From assembly GCA_026985075.1 (NCBI GenBank), contig JALSQX010000064.1, positions 1-38,319 of the forward strand: 38,319 bases of DNA. Reading direction: 5' to 3'. This stretch comes from Blastocatellia bacterium (GTDB taxonomy: Bacteria > Acidobacteriota > Blastocatellia > HR10 > J050). Positions within the stretch are counted from its first letter, which is position 1. Each line of letters begins with the position of its first letter. Positions 27,237-36,931 of the stretch are shown in pieces. The notes under the pieces are model-generated. The model was not told the origin of the DNA. It searched no databases and saw nothing but the letters and a program-made list of their open reading frames with translations. A program made the position numbers and the translations under genes.

Positions 27237-30200
27237 ATGGGGAAGCGTAAAGAGCGAGCCGACGAATCGGTCACCAAGGAACTGTTCGATCTTCGTCGCC
27301 GTCTGGCCGAGCTGGAGATGGTGGAAGCTGACCTCCGGCAGGCCAAAGAGCGCCTGGCCAAATCCGAAGAACGCTATCGGGCGTTCATCGAGAACAGCTC
27401 GGAGGGGATCTGGTGTTTCGAGGCCGCCGAGCCCATACCCATCGATCTCGATGAGCAGGATATCATCGACCGGATATACGCGATGGGAACGCTGGTCGAG
27501 TGCAATGACGCCATGGCCCGAATGTACGGGATGGATCGTGGCGAAGAATTGCTCGGGACTCCTCTGAAAGACCTGCTCCCTCCCAGCGACGAGCGCAATA
27601 TCGACTATTTGCGACGTTTCATTCGCCAGGGATTTCGTCTCACCGACGCCGAATCCTATGAGCGGGACGTGCGCGGGAACGAGCGCGTGTTCCTCAACAA
27701 TTTGATCGGCATTGTTGAGAACGGTCGCCTGGTGCGCGCCTGGGGGACTCAGCGCGATATCACCGAGCAGAAGCGGATGGAAGAGGCGCTTCGCCGGAGT
27801 GAGGCGCAGTATCGGAGTCTGGTGGAGGCCTCGCCGGAGATCATCTTCACGCTCGATCCGGTGAACAGGGTGATCACCTCTCTGAATCCAGCATTCGAAC
27901 GGGAACTCGGATACGCGCGGGAGGAGTGGGTGGGGAAGCCTCTGGATGCTCTCCTCCATCCTGCTGATCGGTCGGTGGTGGCGGAGGCCCTTCGGCAGGC
28001 GGCGCAGGAGCAGACGCCCGTCCTCTGCGAAGCCCGATTACAGGCTGCATCGGGCATCTCCCCCGCGTTCGAATTCAACATCGCGATCCACACCCGGTGG
28101 GGACGAGAGACCCACATTTTGGCCATCGCGCGGGACATCACGGAGCGGAAGCGCGCCGAAGAAGCTCGGCGCGTCCTAGAAGAAAAATATGTGAAGGCCT
28201 TCCGCGCCAGTCCGGATGCCATCTCGCTGAGCACGCTGGAGGAAGGTCGCTATCTGGAAGTCAATGAGGGATTCTTGCAGGTCAGCGGATACCGGCGCGA
28301 GGAGATCATCGGTCGAACGGCGCTCGAGCTGGGCATCTGGGTCGATACGAAAGATCGGGAGCGCATGGTCCGATCGTTGAAGGAGCGAGGGACGGTTCGT
28401 AATTTGGAGTTCTCCTTTCGCCGAAAGTCCGGCGAGATACGGGTGGGCCTGTTGTCGGCGGAGATCATCGAGTTGGAAGGGAAACCCTGTCTCCTGGCCG
28501 TCGCCAAGGACATCACCGAATTGAAGCGGGCCGAGCGCATCCAGGCGTCGATCTATAAGATCTCGGAAGCCGCCCATACGGCGCAGAACCTCGATGATCT
28601 GTTTCGCCTCATCCACGACATCATCAGCGAGCTCATGCCCGCGGAGAACTTCTACATCGCGCTCCAGGATGAACGAACCGGCTTGATCAGTTTTCCTTAT
28701 TTCGTCGATCAGTACGATCCGCGGCCAGCGCCGAAGAAGCCGGGGAAGGGATTGACCGAGTACGTCCTGCGAACGGGCCAACCGTTGTTGGCTTCACCCC
28801 ACGTGTTCGCTGAACTGGTCAGCAAGGGGGAGGTGGAACTCATCGGCACCCACTCCATCGATTGGTTGGGGGTGCCGTTGAAGGTCAAAGAGCGCACCAT
28901 AGGAGTGTTGGTCGTTCAGAGTTACAGCGAGGGCGTTCGGTTCACCGAGAAAGAGAAAGAGATCCTCATGTTCGTTTCCTCACAGGTGGCCATGGCCATT
29001 GAGCGGAAGCAGGCGGAATTGGCTCTCCGCGAGTCGGAAGAAAGGTACCGAGAATTAGTGGAGAATATCAACGACGTGATCTTCTCGGTCGATGCTCGCG
29101 GGAGGATCACCTATATCAGTCCCATGATTGAACAGGTCAGCGGCCATTCCCCCTCCGAGGTCATCGGTCGATCCTTCGTGGAATTCGTTCATCCCGATGA
29201 TCGCGCGCTCTTGATGGAGAGTTTTGAGAGAACCTGCGCGGGAGTGGTGGAGCCTCTCGAATTCCGGGTCGTCGCCAAGAGCGGCGAGGTGCGCTGGGTG
29301 AGGAGTTCCAGTCGGCCTATTCTCCAGGAGGGGCAGCTCATCGGCGTGCAGGGCGTCATCACCGATATCACCGAACGAAAGGAGGCGGAGATCGCGCTTC
29401 GCCAGAGCGAGGAGCGGTATCGTGATCTGGTCGAAAATGCCAACGACATCATCTACACCCACGATTTGGAGGGAAATCTCACCTCGGCCAATGCCGCCGC
29501 CATGAGAACCTATCACTATCGTCGTGACGAGATTGTGGGGAAGAACATCAGGGAGATCATCGATCCGCGCTACCTCCCGGTGGCCCTGGAGAATTTGCGC
29601 AAGAAACTGGCCGGAGTGGAGCGAACCGGTCCCTACGAGCTGCTCACCTACACCAAAGAGGGAACGCCCGTCTGGGTGGAAGTGAACACGCGGCTCATCT
29701 ACGAGGGAGATCGACCGGTGAGCGTTCAGGGTATCGCGCGAGATATCACGGAGCGGAAGCGCGCCGAAGAGCAATGGCGGTGGCGCATCGAGCAGGTCAC
29801 CCGGCATCAACAGGCATTACTGGAGCTGGCCAAGATGGATGTCGCCGACCTGGACTCGGCGTTGAAGACCATCACGGAGATCGACGCCCGGACGCTCGGC
29901 GTCGAGCGGGTCGGCATCTGGCTCTTCGACGAGCACCGGAGTGCCATTCAGTGTCAGGATCTCTACTTATTGAGTCAGAACAGACACGAACGCGGCATGC
30001 GGTTGGAGGCCTCGCGCTATCCGCGATATTTTGCCGCCCTGGAAGAGAGCCGCACCATCGCCGCCGATGATGTTCGTGAGGATTCTCGCACCAACGAGTT
30101 CACCGAGGAGTATCTGGAGCCGTATGGGATCACCTCCATGCTGGACGTGCCGGTTCGGTTGCACGGTCAGATCGTCGGCATCGTCTGTCACGAGCATACG

Positions 30201-31823
30201 GGGGCGAAGCGAGAGTGGACGCTCGAAGAACAGGATTTCGCCGCATCGGTGGCCGATTTCGTGTCCCTGGCCTTGGAGACGGCCGAGCGCCGTCGGGCCG
30301 AGGCGGCGCTTCGCGAGAGCGAGGAGCGGTATCGCGATCTCGTCGAGGGCGTCGATGCCATCGTGTGGGAGGGCGATCCGCAGACGATGCGGTTCACCTT
30401 CGTCAGTGAGCGGGCTCGAGACATCCTCGGTTTTCCCGTGGAACGATGGTTGACGGAGAAGGACTTCTGGATTCACCACGTTCATCCCGATGATCGCGAG
30501 GCGGTGATCAACGCCTTCCTCGCCGCCGCTCGTCAGGGGCAGCACCATGAGATCGAGTACCGGGCGGTGGCCGCCGATGGTCGGATCGTCTGGATTCGGA
30601 ACATCGTTCGCGTGGTTCGCGCTGATCAGGGGGCGATCCGACAAATCCGCGGATTGATGATCGATATCACCGAGCATAAGCGGATGGAGGAGGAATTGCT
30701 CAAAGCGCAGAAGCTGGAGTCTCTGAGCGTATTGGCCGGAGGCATCGCTCACGACTTCAACAACCTGCTCATGGGCATTCTCGGGAACCTCTCGCTGGCG
30801 CGTATGGCCGTTTCGCCCGGCGATCAAATCAATGAGCGCCTGGAGGCGGCGGAGAAGGCCACTCTCCGGGCGCGGGATCTCACACAACAATTGCTCACCT
30901 TCGCCAAGGGAGGTGCGCCCATCAAAGAGACGGCGTCCATCGCGCATCTGATCGGCGATACGGCGGAGTTCGCCCTGCGGGGCTCGAACGTCCGCTGCGA
31001 TGTGAGGTTGCCCGACGATCTGTGGCCGGTCGAGGTGGACGAAGGCCAGATGAGTCAGGTGATCCAGAATCTCATCATCAATGCCGATCAAGCGATGCCC
31101 GAGGGGGGCGTGTTACGCATCCGGGCGGAAAACGTCACCGTATCCTCAGAGGGAGATTTACCCCTTCCTCCAGGCCGGTACGTCAAGGTCACGTTCACCG
31201 ATCAGGGCGTGGGCATTCCAGAGGAACATCTCTCCAAGGTGTTCGATCCGTTCTTCACCACGAAGCAGAAGGGGAGCGGTTTGGGGTTGGCGACGGCGTA
31301 TTCGATCATCAAACGGCATGGAGGCCATATCGCCGTGGAGTCGACGTTGGGCGCGGGCACCACGTTCACCATCTATCTCCCGGCGTCGGAGAAGCCACTC
31401 CCGCCGGAAGTCACATCCCGCGAAGAAGCTCCGGTCGGGCGCGGCCACGTGCTCCTCATGGATGATGAGGCCATCATTCGAGACGTGGGGAGTCAGATGT
31501 TGGCCTGTCTTGGATATGAGGTGGACGTGGCCCGGGATGGAAATGAAGCGATCAGGCTGTATCGCGAAAAGAAGGAGCGAGGTGAGCCCTACGATGTGGT
31601 GATCATGGATCTCACGGTGCGCGGGGGGATGGGCGGCCGGGAGGCCATCAAAAAATTACTGGAATTCGATCCTCAGGCTCGCGTGATCGTCTCCAGCGGG
31701 TATTCCAATGATCCCATCATGGCCGAATATGGCCGTTATGGTTTCCGGGGAGTGGTGGCCAAGCCCTACAAGCTCCAGGATCTCAGCCGGGTGCTCGACC
31801 AGGTGATGAACGGGACCGAGTGA
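27237..31823 (+). CDS. Soluble multi-PAS/GAF hybrid histidine kinase with receiver
   Basis: This 1528-residue protein has a coiled N-terminus, PAS domains at about 45-175, 190-305, 315-430, 605-720, 730-845 and 1030-1150, and GAF domains at about 445-590 and 865-1020. HisKA carries His1172 in GGIAHDFNNLL. The HATPase has the N-box NLIINADQAM, DQGVGIPEE and GSGLGLATAYSII. A receiver follows with the phosphoacceptor Asp1458 in VVIMDLTVRGG and Lys1509 in VVAKPYK. The repeated SEERYR-LVE linkers between PAS domains reflect internal duplication. No membrane segment is seen, so it should be cytosolic. His-Asp phosphotransfer within the protein is likely; no response regulator or output gene is adjacent. 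ATG 27237 has GGAGG upstream. Confidence 0.95.
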   Translation: MGKRKERADESVTKELFDLRRRLAELEMVEADLRQAKERLAKSEERYRAFIENSSEGIWCFEAAEPIPIDLDEQDIIDRIYAMGTLVECNDAMARMYGMDRGEELLGTPLKDLLPPSDERNIDYLRRFIRQGFRLTDAESYERDVRGNERVFLNNLIGIVENGRLVRAWGTQRDITEQKRMEEALRRSEAQYRSLVEASPEIIFTLDPVNRVITSLNPAFERELGYAREEWVGKPLDALLHPADRSVVAEALRQAAQEQTPVLCEARLQAASGISPAFEFNIAIHTRWGRETHILAIARDITERKRAEEARRVLEEKYVKAFRASPDAISLSTLEEGRYLEVNEGFLQVSGYRREEIIGRTALELGIWVDTKDRERMVRSLKERGTVRNLEFSFRRKSGEIRVGLLSAEIIELEGKPCLLAVAKDITELKRAERIQASIYKISEAAHTAQNLDDLFRLIHDIISELMPAENFYIALQDERTGLISFPYFVDQYDPRPAPKKPGKGLTEYVLRTGQPLLASPHVFAELVSKGEVELIGTHSIDWLGVPLKVKERTIGVLVVQSYSEGVRFTEKEKEILMFVSSQVAMAIERKQAELALRESEERYRELVENINDVIFSVDARGRITYISPMIEQVSGHSPSEVIGRSFVEFVHPDDRALLMESFERTCAGVVEPLEFRVVAKSGEVRWVRSSSRPILQEGQLIGVQGVITDITERKEAEIALRQSEERYRDLVENANDIIYTHDLEGNLTSANAAAMRTYHYRRDEIVGKNIREIIDPRYLPVALENLRKKLAGVERTGPYELLTYTKEGTPVWVEVNTRLIYEGDRPVSVQGIARDITERKRAEEQWRWRIEQVTRHQQALLELAKMDVADLDSALKTITEIDARTLGVERVGIWLFDEHRSAIQCQDLYLLSQNRHERGMRLEASRYPRYFAALEESRTIAADDVREDSRTNEFTEEYLEPYGITSMLDVPVRLHGQIVGIVCHEHTGAKREWTLEEQDFAASVADFVSLALETAERRRAEAALRESEERYRDLVEGVDAIVWEGDPQTMRFTFVSERARDILGFPVERWLTEKDFWIHHVHPDDREAVINAFLAAARQGQHHEIEYRAVAADGRIVWIRNIVRVVRADQGAIRQIRGLMIDITEHKRMEEELLKAQKLESLSVLAGGIAHDFNNLLMGILGNLSLARMAVSPGDQINERLEAAEKATLRARDLTQQLLTFAKGGAPIKETASIAHLIGDTAEFALRGSNVRCDVRLPDDLWPVEVDEGQMSQVIQNLIINADQAMPEGGVLRIRAENVTVSSEGDLPLPPGRYVKVTFTDQGVGIPEEHLSKVFDPFFTTKQKGSGLGLATAYSIIKRHGGHIAVESTLGAGTTFTIYLPASEKPLPPEVTSREEAPVGRGHVLLMDDEAIIRDVGSQMLACLGYEVDVARDGNEAIRLYREKKERGEPYDVVIMDLTVRGGMGGREAIKKLLEFDPQARVIVSSGYSNDPIMAEYGRYGFRGVVAKPYKLQDLSRVLDQVMNGTE

Positions 31824-31952
31824 TGCTGGCACCAAGGCCGAACCTCGATGCCCGTCCGTCGCGCCCTCTTCTCAGGAGTCAACTTCCCGAGCGGTGTCGT
31901 CGGATTTCCCCTTCGGGCCGGAGTTTGTTACAATGATACGGAGGTGAGAGCG

Positions 31953-33011
31953 ATGGCCGTTGCCGGTGTTTCCCTGAAGGAGATACTCAAAACGTTCACC
32001 CGCGAGGGTGAGCTGTATGAAAAACTTCCTAATAATCGAGTGCGGTGTTTCGCCTGTGGTCACCGGTGCGTCATCCTGCCGGGATTGGATGGCATTTGCC
32101 GGGTGCGCTACAACGAGGATGGGACGTTGTATGTCCCCTATGGATACGTAGCCGCTCTGCATACGGATCCGGTGGAGAAGAAACCGTTCTTTCACGCCTA
32201 TCCGGGGTCATTGGCCCTCACCTTCGGTATGTTGGGCTGCGACTATCACTGCTCCTATTGTCAGAATTGGATCACCAGTCAAGCCCTTCGTGATCCACGA
32301 GCCGTTGCGCCGCCGATGAAGATCACGCCGGAAGGGATGGTCAACATGGCTCGGGAACAAGGCGCCCGACTCGTGGTGAGCAGTTACAACGAGCCGCTCA
32401 TCACCAGCGAATGGGCAGTGGCCATCTTCAAGGTGGCGAAATCGCAGGGGCTGGTGACCGGCTACGTCTCTAATGGCAATGGTACTCCGGAGGTGCTGGA
32501 TTACATCCGGCCGTGGACCGATCTCTACAAGATCGATTTGAAGTCGTTCCGCGATCGCAGCTATCGAAAACTGGGCGGCGTCCTTCAGAACGTCCTGGAC
32601 ACCATCGTCATGGTCCACGAGCGCGGCTTCTGGATGGAGATCGTCACCCTGGTCGTCCCTGGCTTCAACGATTCTGACGAGGAGTTGCGGGACATGGCCC
32701 GATTCATCGCATCCATCTCGACGGACATTCCCTGGCACGTCACCGCCTTCCATAAGGATTACAAGATGACCGATCCAGACAATACACCGGTGAGCACACT
32801 GATTCGCGCGGCCGAGATCGGCTACAGTGAGGGACTCCGATACGTCTATGCGGGGAACCTTCCCGGCCAGGTGGGCCGATACGAGAATACCTACTGTCAT
32901 CACTGTGGGGAATTGCTCATCGAGCGATTCGGTTTTCACGTCGTGCAGTATCGTATCCGGAATGGAGCCTGTCCGAAGTGTGAAACGTCGATTCCCGGAC
33001 GCTGGGAGTGA
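31953..33011 (+). CDS. AmmeMemoRadiSam-type radical SAM enzyme
   Basis: This protein of about 352 residues is a PflA-like radical SAM enzyme, matching the AmmeMemoRadiSam system family (TIGR04337). An N-terminal cysteine segment VRCFACGHRCVILPG comes first. The 4Fe-4S motif CDYHCSYC follows in MLGCDYHCSYCQNW, then the barrel, and a C-terminal zinc-ribbon pair CHHC and CPKC. Substrate is unknown; the family normally occurs beside AMMECR1 and Memo genes, which are not in this window. ATG 31953 follows GGAGGTGAGA. The frame opens at 31848 but the extra 35 residues look untranslated. It begins 129 bp after the hybrid kinase. Confidence 0.92.
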   Translation: MAVAGVSLKEILKTFTREGELYEKLPNNRVRCFACGHRCVILPGLDGICRVRYNEDGTLYVPYGYVAALHTDPVEKKPFFHAYPGSLALTFGMLGCDYHCSYCQNWITSQALRDPRAVAPPMKITPEGMVNMAREQGARLVVSSYNEPLITSEWAVAIFKVAKSQGLVTGYVSNGNGTPEVLDYIRPWTDLYKIDLKSFRDRSYRKLGGVLQNVLDTIVMVHERGFWMEIVTLVVPGFNDSDEELRDMARFIASISTDIPWHVTAFHKDYKMTDPDNTPVSTLIRAAEIGYSEGLRYVYAGNLPGQVGRYENTYCHHCGELLIERFGFHVVQYRIRNGACPKCETSIPGRWE

Positions 33012-33034
33012 GAGAGACCTTCGCCGTGCCTATC

Positions 33035-33064
33035 TTGTCTTGGTCAAGGAATTGCTGGTACAAT
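33035..33064 (+). promoter_or_regulatory. Promoter candidate upstream of the hydroxyacyl-CoA dehydrogenase
   Basis: TTGTCT (33035-33040, four of six) is followed by an 18-bp spacer and TACAAT (33059-33064, five of six). It lies about 200 bp before ATG 33267. Confidence 0.4.
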
Positions 33065-33266
33065 CAGCTTTCGCTTGGTTTCCGATGGGGAACGAGTGAT
33101 GTGATCTTGCCTGAGGTGGGAACGGCTACTGGCACCTTCGAACGACAGTTGAACGTCATGGGGATGGTGGACGGTCTGCAGGGTGCCGTGGCGCTGAACC
33201 GGTTACCTCAGCCCCGAATGGTGGATGAGAAGTGAACGTGTTGGTGACTATTCGTCGAGGGGAGGC

Positions 33267-34133
33267 ATGTCCGAGCTAAAGGGAATCAAAACCGTGGGCA
33301 TCGTCGGCGCGGGCACCATGGGGAGTGGGATCGCGCACGTGGCCGCCCGCGCGGGATTCGCCGTCCTCCTCTGCGATATCGCCGCCGATGCCCTCACCAG
33401 GGCTATGCAGACGATTGATCGCGGTCTCTCCCGCGAAGTGAACAAACAGCGATTGACCGAGGAAGAGAAGCAACGGGTTCTGGAACGGATTCGAACGACT
33501 TCCGAATTGACATCCCTGAGCGAGGCCGACTTCGTGGTGGAAGCGGTGGTAGAGGATGTGGAGGTCAAACGACGCGTGTTTCAGCAACTGGATGAGATCA
33601 CTCGACCGGAAGTCGTCTTGGCCACCAACACCTCGTCGATCTCCATCACCAAACTGGGCGCCGCCACCCGACGGCCGGAGAAAGTCATCGGCATGCATTT
33701 CATGAATCCGGTGCCCATCATGAAGCTCGTCGAGATCATTCGTGGGATGGCGACTGCCGAAGCATCATTTGCCCTCGTCAAGGCGATGGCCGAGAAGCTC
33801 GGCAAGCGTCCGGTGGAGGTCAGGGATGCTCCGGGATTCGTCTCCAACCGCGTCCTCATGCCGATGATCAATGAAGCAATCTTCGCGCTCTACGAAGGCA
33901 TTGGGACGGTCGAGGCCATCGACGAGGTGATGAAACTGGGCATGAACCATCCCATGGGCCCACTCCAATTGGCGGACTTCATCGGCCTGGATGTCTGTCT
34001 GGCCATCATGAACGTCCTTTACGAGGGATTCAAAGATCCCAAGTATCGTCCCTGTCCTCTCCTCCAACAGTATGTCGATGCCGGTTGGTTGGGATTGAAA
34101 ACGGGACGGGGATTTTACATCTACGAGTCATGA
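33267..34133 (+). CDS. 3-hydroxyacyl-CoA (3-hydroxybutyryl-CoA) dehydrogenase
   Basis: This 288-residue NAD(P)-dependent enzyme has the Rossmann motif GIVGAGTMGSGIAHVAARAG near 11-30, the family segment VVEAVVEDVEVKRRVFQQL, ATNTSSISITKLGA, and the substrate segment IGMHFMNPVPIMKLVEII, which holds the catalytic His. The C-terminal helical domain has DAPGFVSNRVLMPMINEA and GMNHPMGPLQLADFIGLD. Its role is fatty-acid or butyrate-type metabolism; substrate length is unresolved. The start ATG 33267 has GGGGAGG upstream. recA begins 12 nt after its stop, so the two are probably co-transcribed. Confidence 0.94.
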   Translation: MSELKGIKTVGIVGAGTMGSGIAHVAARAGFAVLLCDIAADALTRAMQTIDRGLSREVNKQRLTEEEKQRVLERIRTTSELTSLSEADFVVEAVVEDVEVKRRVFQQLDEITRPEVVLATNTSSISITKLGAATRRPEKVIGMHFMNPVPIMKLVEIIRGMATAEASFALVKAMAEKLGKRPVEVRDAPGFVSNRVLMPMINEAIFALYEGIGTVEAIDEVMKLGMNHPMGPLQLADFIGLDVCLAIMNVLYEGFKDPKYRPCPLLQQYVDAGWLGLKTGRGFYIYES

Positions 34134-34145
34134 GAGGAAGAAACC

Positions 34146-35198
34146 ATGACGGACATTGAAAAGAGAAACAAAGCCATCGAAATCGCCCTGAGCCAGATCG
34201 AGAAACAGTTCGGCAAGGGCACAGTCATGCGATTGGGCGACACCAAGGTCGAGGATATCCCCGCCATCTCCACCACCAGTTTGAGCCTGGATGCGGCCAT
34301 TGGCGTGGGGGGGATTCCTCGTGGACGCGTCACCGAGATCTACGGCCCGGAAGCAGGAGGAAAAACGACATTGGCATTGCACGTGGTCGCCGAAGCGCAG
34401 CGCCAGGGGGGCGTGGCCGCCTACATTGACGCCGAACACGCCCTGGATGCTGGGTATGCCGAGCGGCTGGGCGTGAAAGTGGCCGATCTGCTCGTTTCTC
34501 AGCCCGATAGTGGCGAGCAGGCGCTGGAGATCGCCGAAGCGCTCGTCCGTTCCGGAGGCATCGATGTCGTGGTCGTCGATTCAGTCGCCGCCTTGGTCCC
34601 CCGCGCCGAGCTGGAAGGGGAGATGGGAGACTCGTTGCCGGGTCTGCAGGCGCGACTCATGTCTCAGGCGCTGAGGAAATTGGCAGGCAGCGTCTACAAA
34701 TCGCGTACGGCGCTCATCTTCATCAATCAGGTCCGGGAGAAGATCGGGGTCATGTTCGGCAATCCGGAGACGACTACCGGAGGACGAGCGCTGAAGTTCT
34801 ATGCCAGTCTCCGCATCGATATTCGCCGCATCGGCTCGATCAAGGATGGAGGGAACGTCGTCGGCAACCGGACCAAGGCCAAAGTGGTCAAGAACAAGGT
34901 CGCCCCGCCATTCAAGGAAGCCGAATTCGATATCATCTACGGCGAAGGGATCTCCCGAGAGGGCGAACTGATCGATTTGGGCGTCAGCCGCAAAGTCATT
35001 GAGAAGAGCGGCTCGTGGTATTCGTATCAAGGTGAGCGGCTCGGCCAGGGGCGAGAGAACGCCCGCGTCTTCTTGAAGGAGCATCCCGAGATCGCCTTGG
35101 CTATCGAGAATCAGCTCCGCGAGACGCTCGGTCTTCCTCGACGGGAAGAGGTCGTCCCCGCTACCACTGAAGCGGCCAAAGAAGCCAGTGCCGACTGA
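34146..35198 (+). CDS. recA: Recombinase RecA
   Basis: This 350-residue recombinase has Walker A GPEAGGKT at 67-74 (usually GPESSGKT), [20 protein letters not shown], the Walker [19 protein letters not shown], and the L1 loop [16 protein letters not shown], where many species have GDSHxG. The L2 and C-terminal core ([16 protein letters not shown]) are normal. No SOS box is recognised upstream; transcription likely comes from the dehydrogenase gene, 12 nt away. Length is normal. Confidence 0.97.
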   Translation: MTDIEKRNKAIEIALSQIEKQFGKGTVMRLGDTKVEDIPAISTTSLSLDAAIGVGGIPRGRVTEIYGPEAGGKTTLALHVVAEAQRQGGVAAYIDAEHALDAGYAERLGVKVADLLVSQPDSGEQALEIAEALVRSGGIDVVVVDSVAALVPRAELEGEMGDSLPGLQARLMSQALRKLAGSVYKSRTALIFINQVREKIGVMFGNPETTTGGRALKFYASLRIDIRRIGSIKDGGNVVGNRTKAKVVKNKVAPPFKEAEFDIIYGEGISREGELIDLGVSRKVIEKSGSWYSYQGERLGQGRENARVFLKEHPEIALAIENQLRETLGLPRREEVVPATTEAAKEASAD

Positions 35199-35329
35199 GC
35201 CCCGGGGGTGTCCGGTCCCCGAGTCGCGTTCACCGGGCTGAGAGGCGCCGTTCCTGGAAGGAGGAGGGCTCGTGATCCCTCGTGTGCTCATTGGAGCACG
35301 CGACCCCGATCGAGCCACCTGGAGTGCTT

Positions 35330-36931
35330 GTGGAACGAGTCGATTATATCGTCATTGGGAGCGGTATTGCCGGTCTTCGGGCCACCCTGGAACTCGTTGG
35401 CCATGGCGAGATCGTCGTCCTCACCAAGGAGCGAGTGACCCAATCCAGTACCGAATACGCTCAAGGCGGCGTGGCCGTGGTGATGAGCGATGACGATGAC
35501 ATCAGCCTCCATTACGAGGACACGTTGCGGGCGGGCGCGGGATTATGCGATCCGGACCCCGTCAAAGTGTTGGTGGAGGAGGGACCGACATATATCGAGG
35601 AACTCATCGGCTGGGGCGCCCGGTTCGATCGCGTGGGCGATCAACTGGAGTTGGGACAGGAAGCCGCTCATTCGCGGCGACGCATTCTCCATGCGCGGGG
35701 GGATTCCACCGGCCGGGAGATCGTGCGTACCATGCTCGGTCGTCTGCGCCGTGTCGACGGAGTTCAGGTCAGGCAACACGCCCTGAGCCTCCAACTGCTC
35801 ACCGATGACCGTCGTTGCCTGGGCGTCCGATACGTGGATACGATCACCGGGGAATGTCACGCCATGGTGGCTCGGGCCGTCATTCTGGCCACGGGAGGAG
35901 CGGGACAGGTTTTCGCCCAGACGACCAATCCCGATGTGGCCACCGGCGACGGGATCGCCATGGCCTATCGCGCCGGAGCGCTCGTCGCCGACATGGAATT
36001 CGTCCAATTTCATCCCACCGCCTTGAATCTGCCGGGCGCGCCCCGATTTCTCCTGTCCGAAGCCATGCGGGGAGAAGGAGGACGCCTCCGCAACAGTCGC
36101 GGCGAGGCGTTCATGCCGCGGTATCATCCGAGGGCCGAGATGGCGCCTCGCGATGTGGTCGCCCGCGCCATCATCAGCGAGATGGAGCGGACGGGAACGG
36201 CGACCGTGTTCCTGGACGTCAGGCATTTGGGGGCCTCATTCCTCAAGCGGCGATTCCCGCGCATCTACCGGACGTGTCTGAAATATAACTTGGACATCGC
36301 GCGGGACCTCATCCCGGTGAGTCCGGCCGCGCACTACATTATGGGCGGCGTTCGCACCGATGTGTTCGGTCGCACGTCCATCCCGGGACTCTATGCCGCC
36401 GGAGAGGTCGCCTGTTCGGGGATTCACGGGGCCAATCGGCTGGCCAGTAATTCATTGCTCGAGGGACTCGTCTTCGGCGCGAGGGCGGCCCAGGCGGCTA
36501 AAGAAGATGGGTGGGAGCGGCCATCCCTTGGCCGCCTCGCGCACCGCTGCGATGAGCGCGCCTCATGGCGAGTGCCGGATCAGATCGTCCAGCGCGTGCG
36601 GGAGGCGATGTGGCAGAAGGTCGGCCTCATTCGCTCGGGGAGAGAATTGCAGCAGGCGCTCGCCCTGCTGGAGGGACTCGACTCGCCAGCGAGCGACGAC
36701 GTCACGCGGAATTTCCTCACCGTGGCGCAGCTCATCGCGCGCGCCGCCCTCTTCCGTCGGGAGAGCCGAGGCAGTCATTATCGAACCGATTATCCCCACC
36801 GGGATGATGAGCGCTGGCTCGTTCACTCGGGCCAGCAACGGGGCCGCTCTCCTTTTCCCATCCCAGTGGGCGACGTTTTTCCTGAGGCTGGTGGCGACAT
36901 CTCTCAGGTGATGGGGAGGACCGACTCATGA
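35330..36931 (+). CDS. nadB: L-aspartate oxidase
   Basis: This 533-residue FAD enzyme oxidises aspartate to iminoaspartate for NAD synthesis. It has the FAD motif YIVIGSGIAGLRATLEL near 6-22, the TEYAQGGVAVV segment, the SAM-independent active-site region with ILHARGDSTGREIV, and YAAGEVACSGIHGANRLASN near the end of the FAD domain. A helical C-terminal domain follows. Start GTG 35330 has GGAG five nt upstream; upstream in-frame GTGs (35282, 35324) are less supported. Its stop overlaps the next start (ATGA), so it is translationally coupled to endonuclease V. Confidence 0.94.
   Translation: MERVDYIVIGSGIAGLRATLELVGHGEIVVLTKERVTQSSTEYAQGGVAVVMSDDDDISLHYEDTLRAGAGLCDPDPVKVLVEEGPTYIEELIGWGARFDRVGDQLELGQEAAHSRRRILHARGDSTGREIVRTMLGRLRRVDGVQVRQHALSLQLLTDDRRCLGVRYVDTITGECHAMVARAVILATGGAGQVFAQTTNPDVATGDGIAMAYRAGALVADMEFVQFHPTALNLPGAPRFLLSEAMRGEGGRLRNSRGEAFMPRYHPRAEMAPRDVVARAIISEMERTGTATVFLDVRHLGASFLKRRFPRIYRTCLKYNLDIARDLIPVSPAAHYIMGGVRTDVFGRTSIPGLYAAGEVACSGIHGANRLASNSLLEGLVFGARAAQAAKEDGWERPSLGRLAHRCDERASWRVPDQIVQRVREAMWQKVGLIRSGRELQQALALLEGLDSPASDDVTRNFLTVAQLIARAALFRRESRGSHYRTDYPHRDDERWLVHSGQQRGRSPFPIPVGDVFPEAGGDISQVMGRTDS

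Noticed and set aside
33008-33235. A 75-residue gene between the radical SAM enzyme and the hydroxyacyl-CoA dehydrogenase
   Set aside because: No similarity, no ribosome site, and it overlaps the preceding stop.
34100-34145. SOS (LexA) operator before recA
   Set aside because: No convincing dyad of a known LexA type was seen in the 12-nt gap or nearby.
35282-35329. Upstream GTG starts for nadB
   Set aside because: GTG 35330 has GGAG at the right distance and begins right at the conserved FAD-binding strand.
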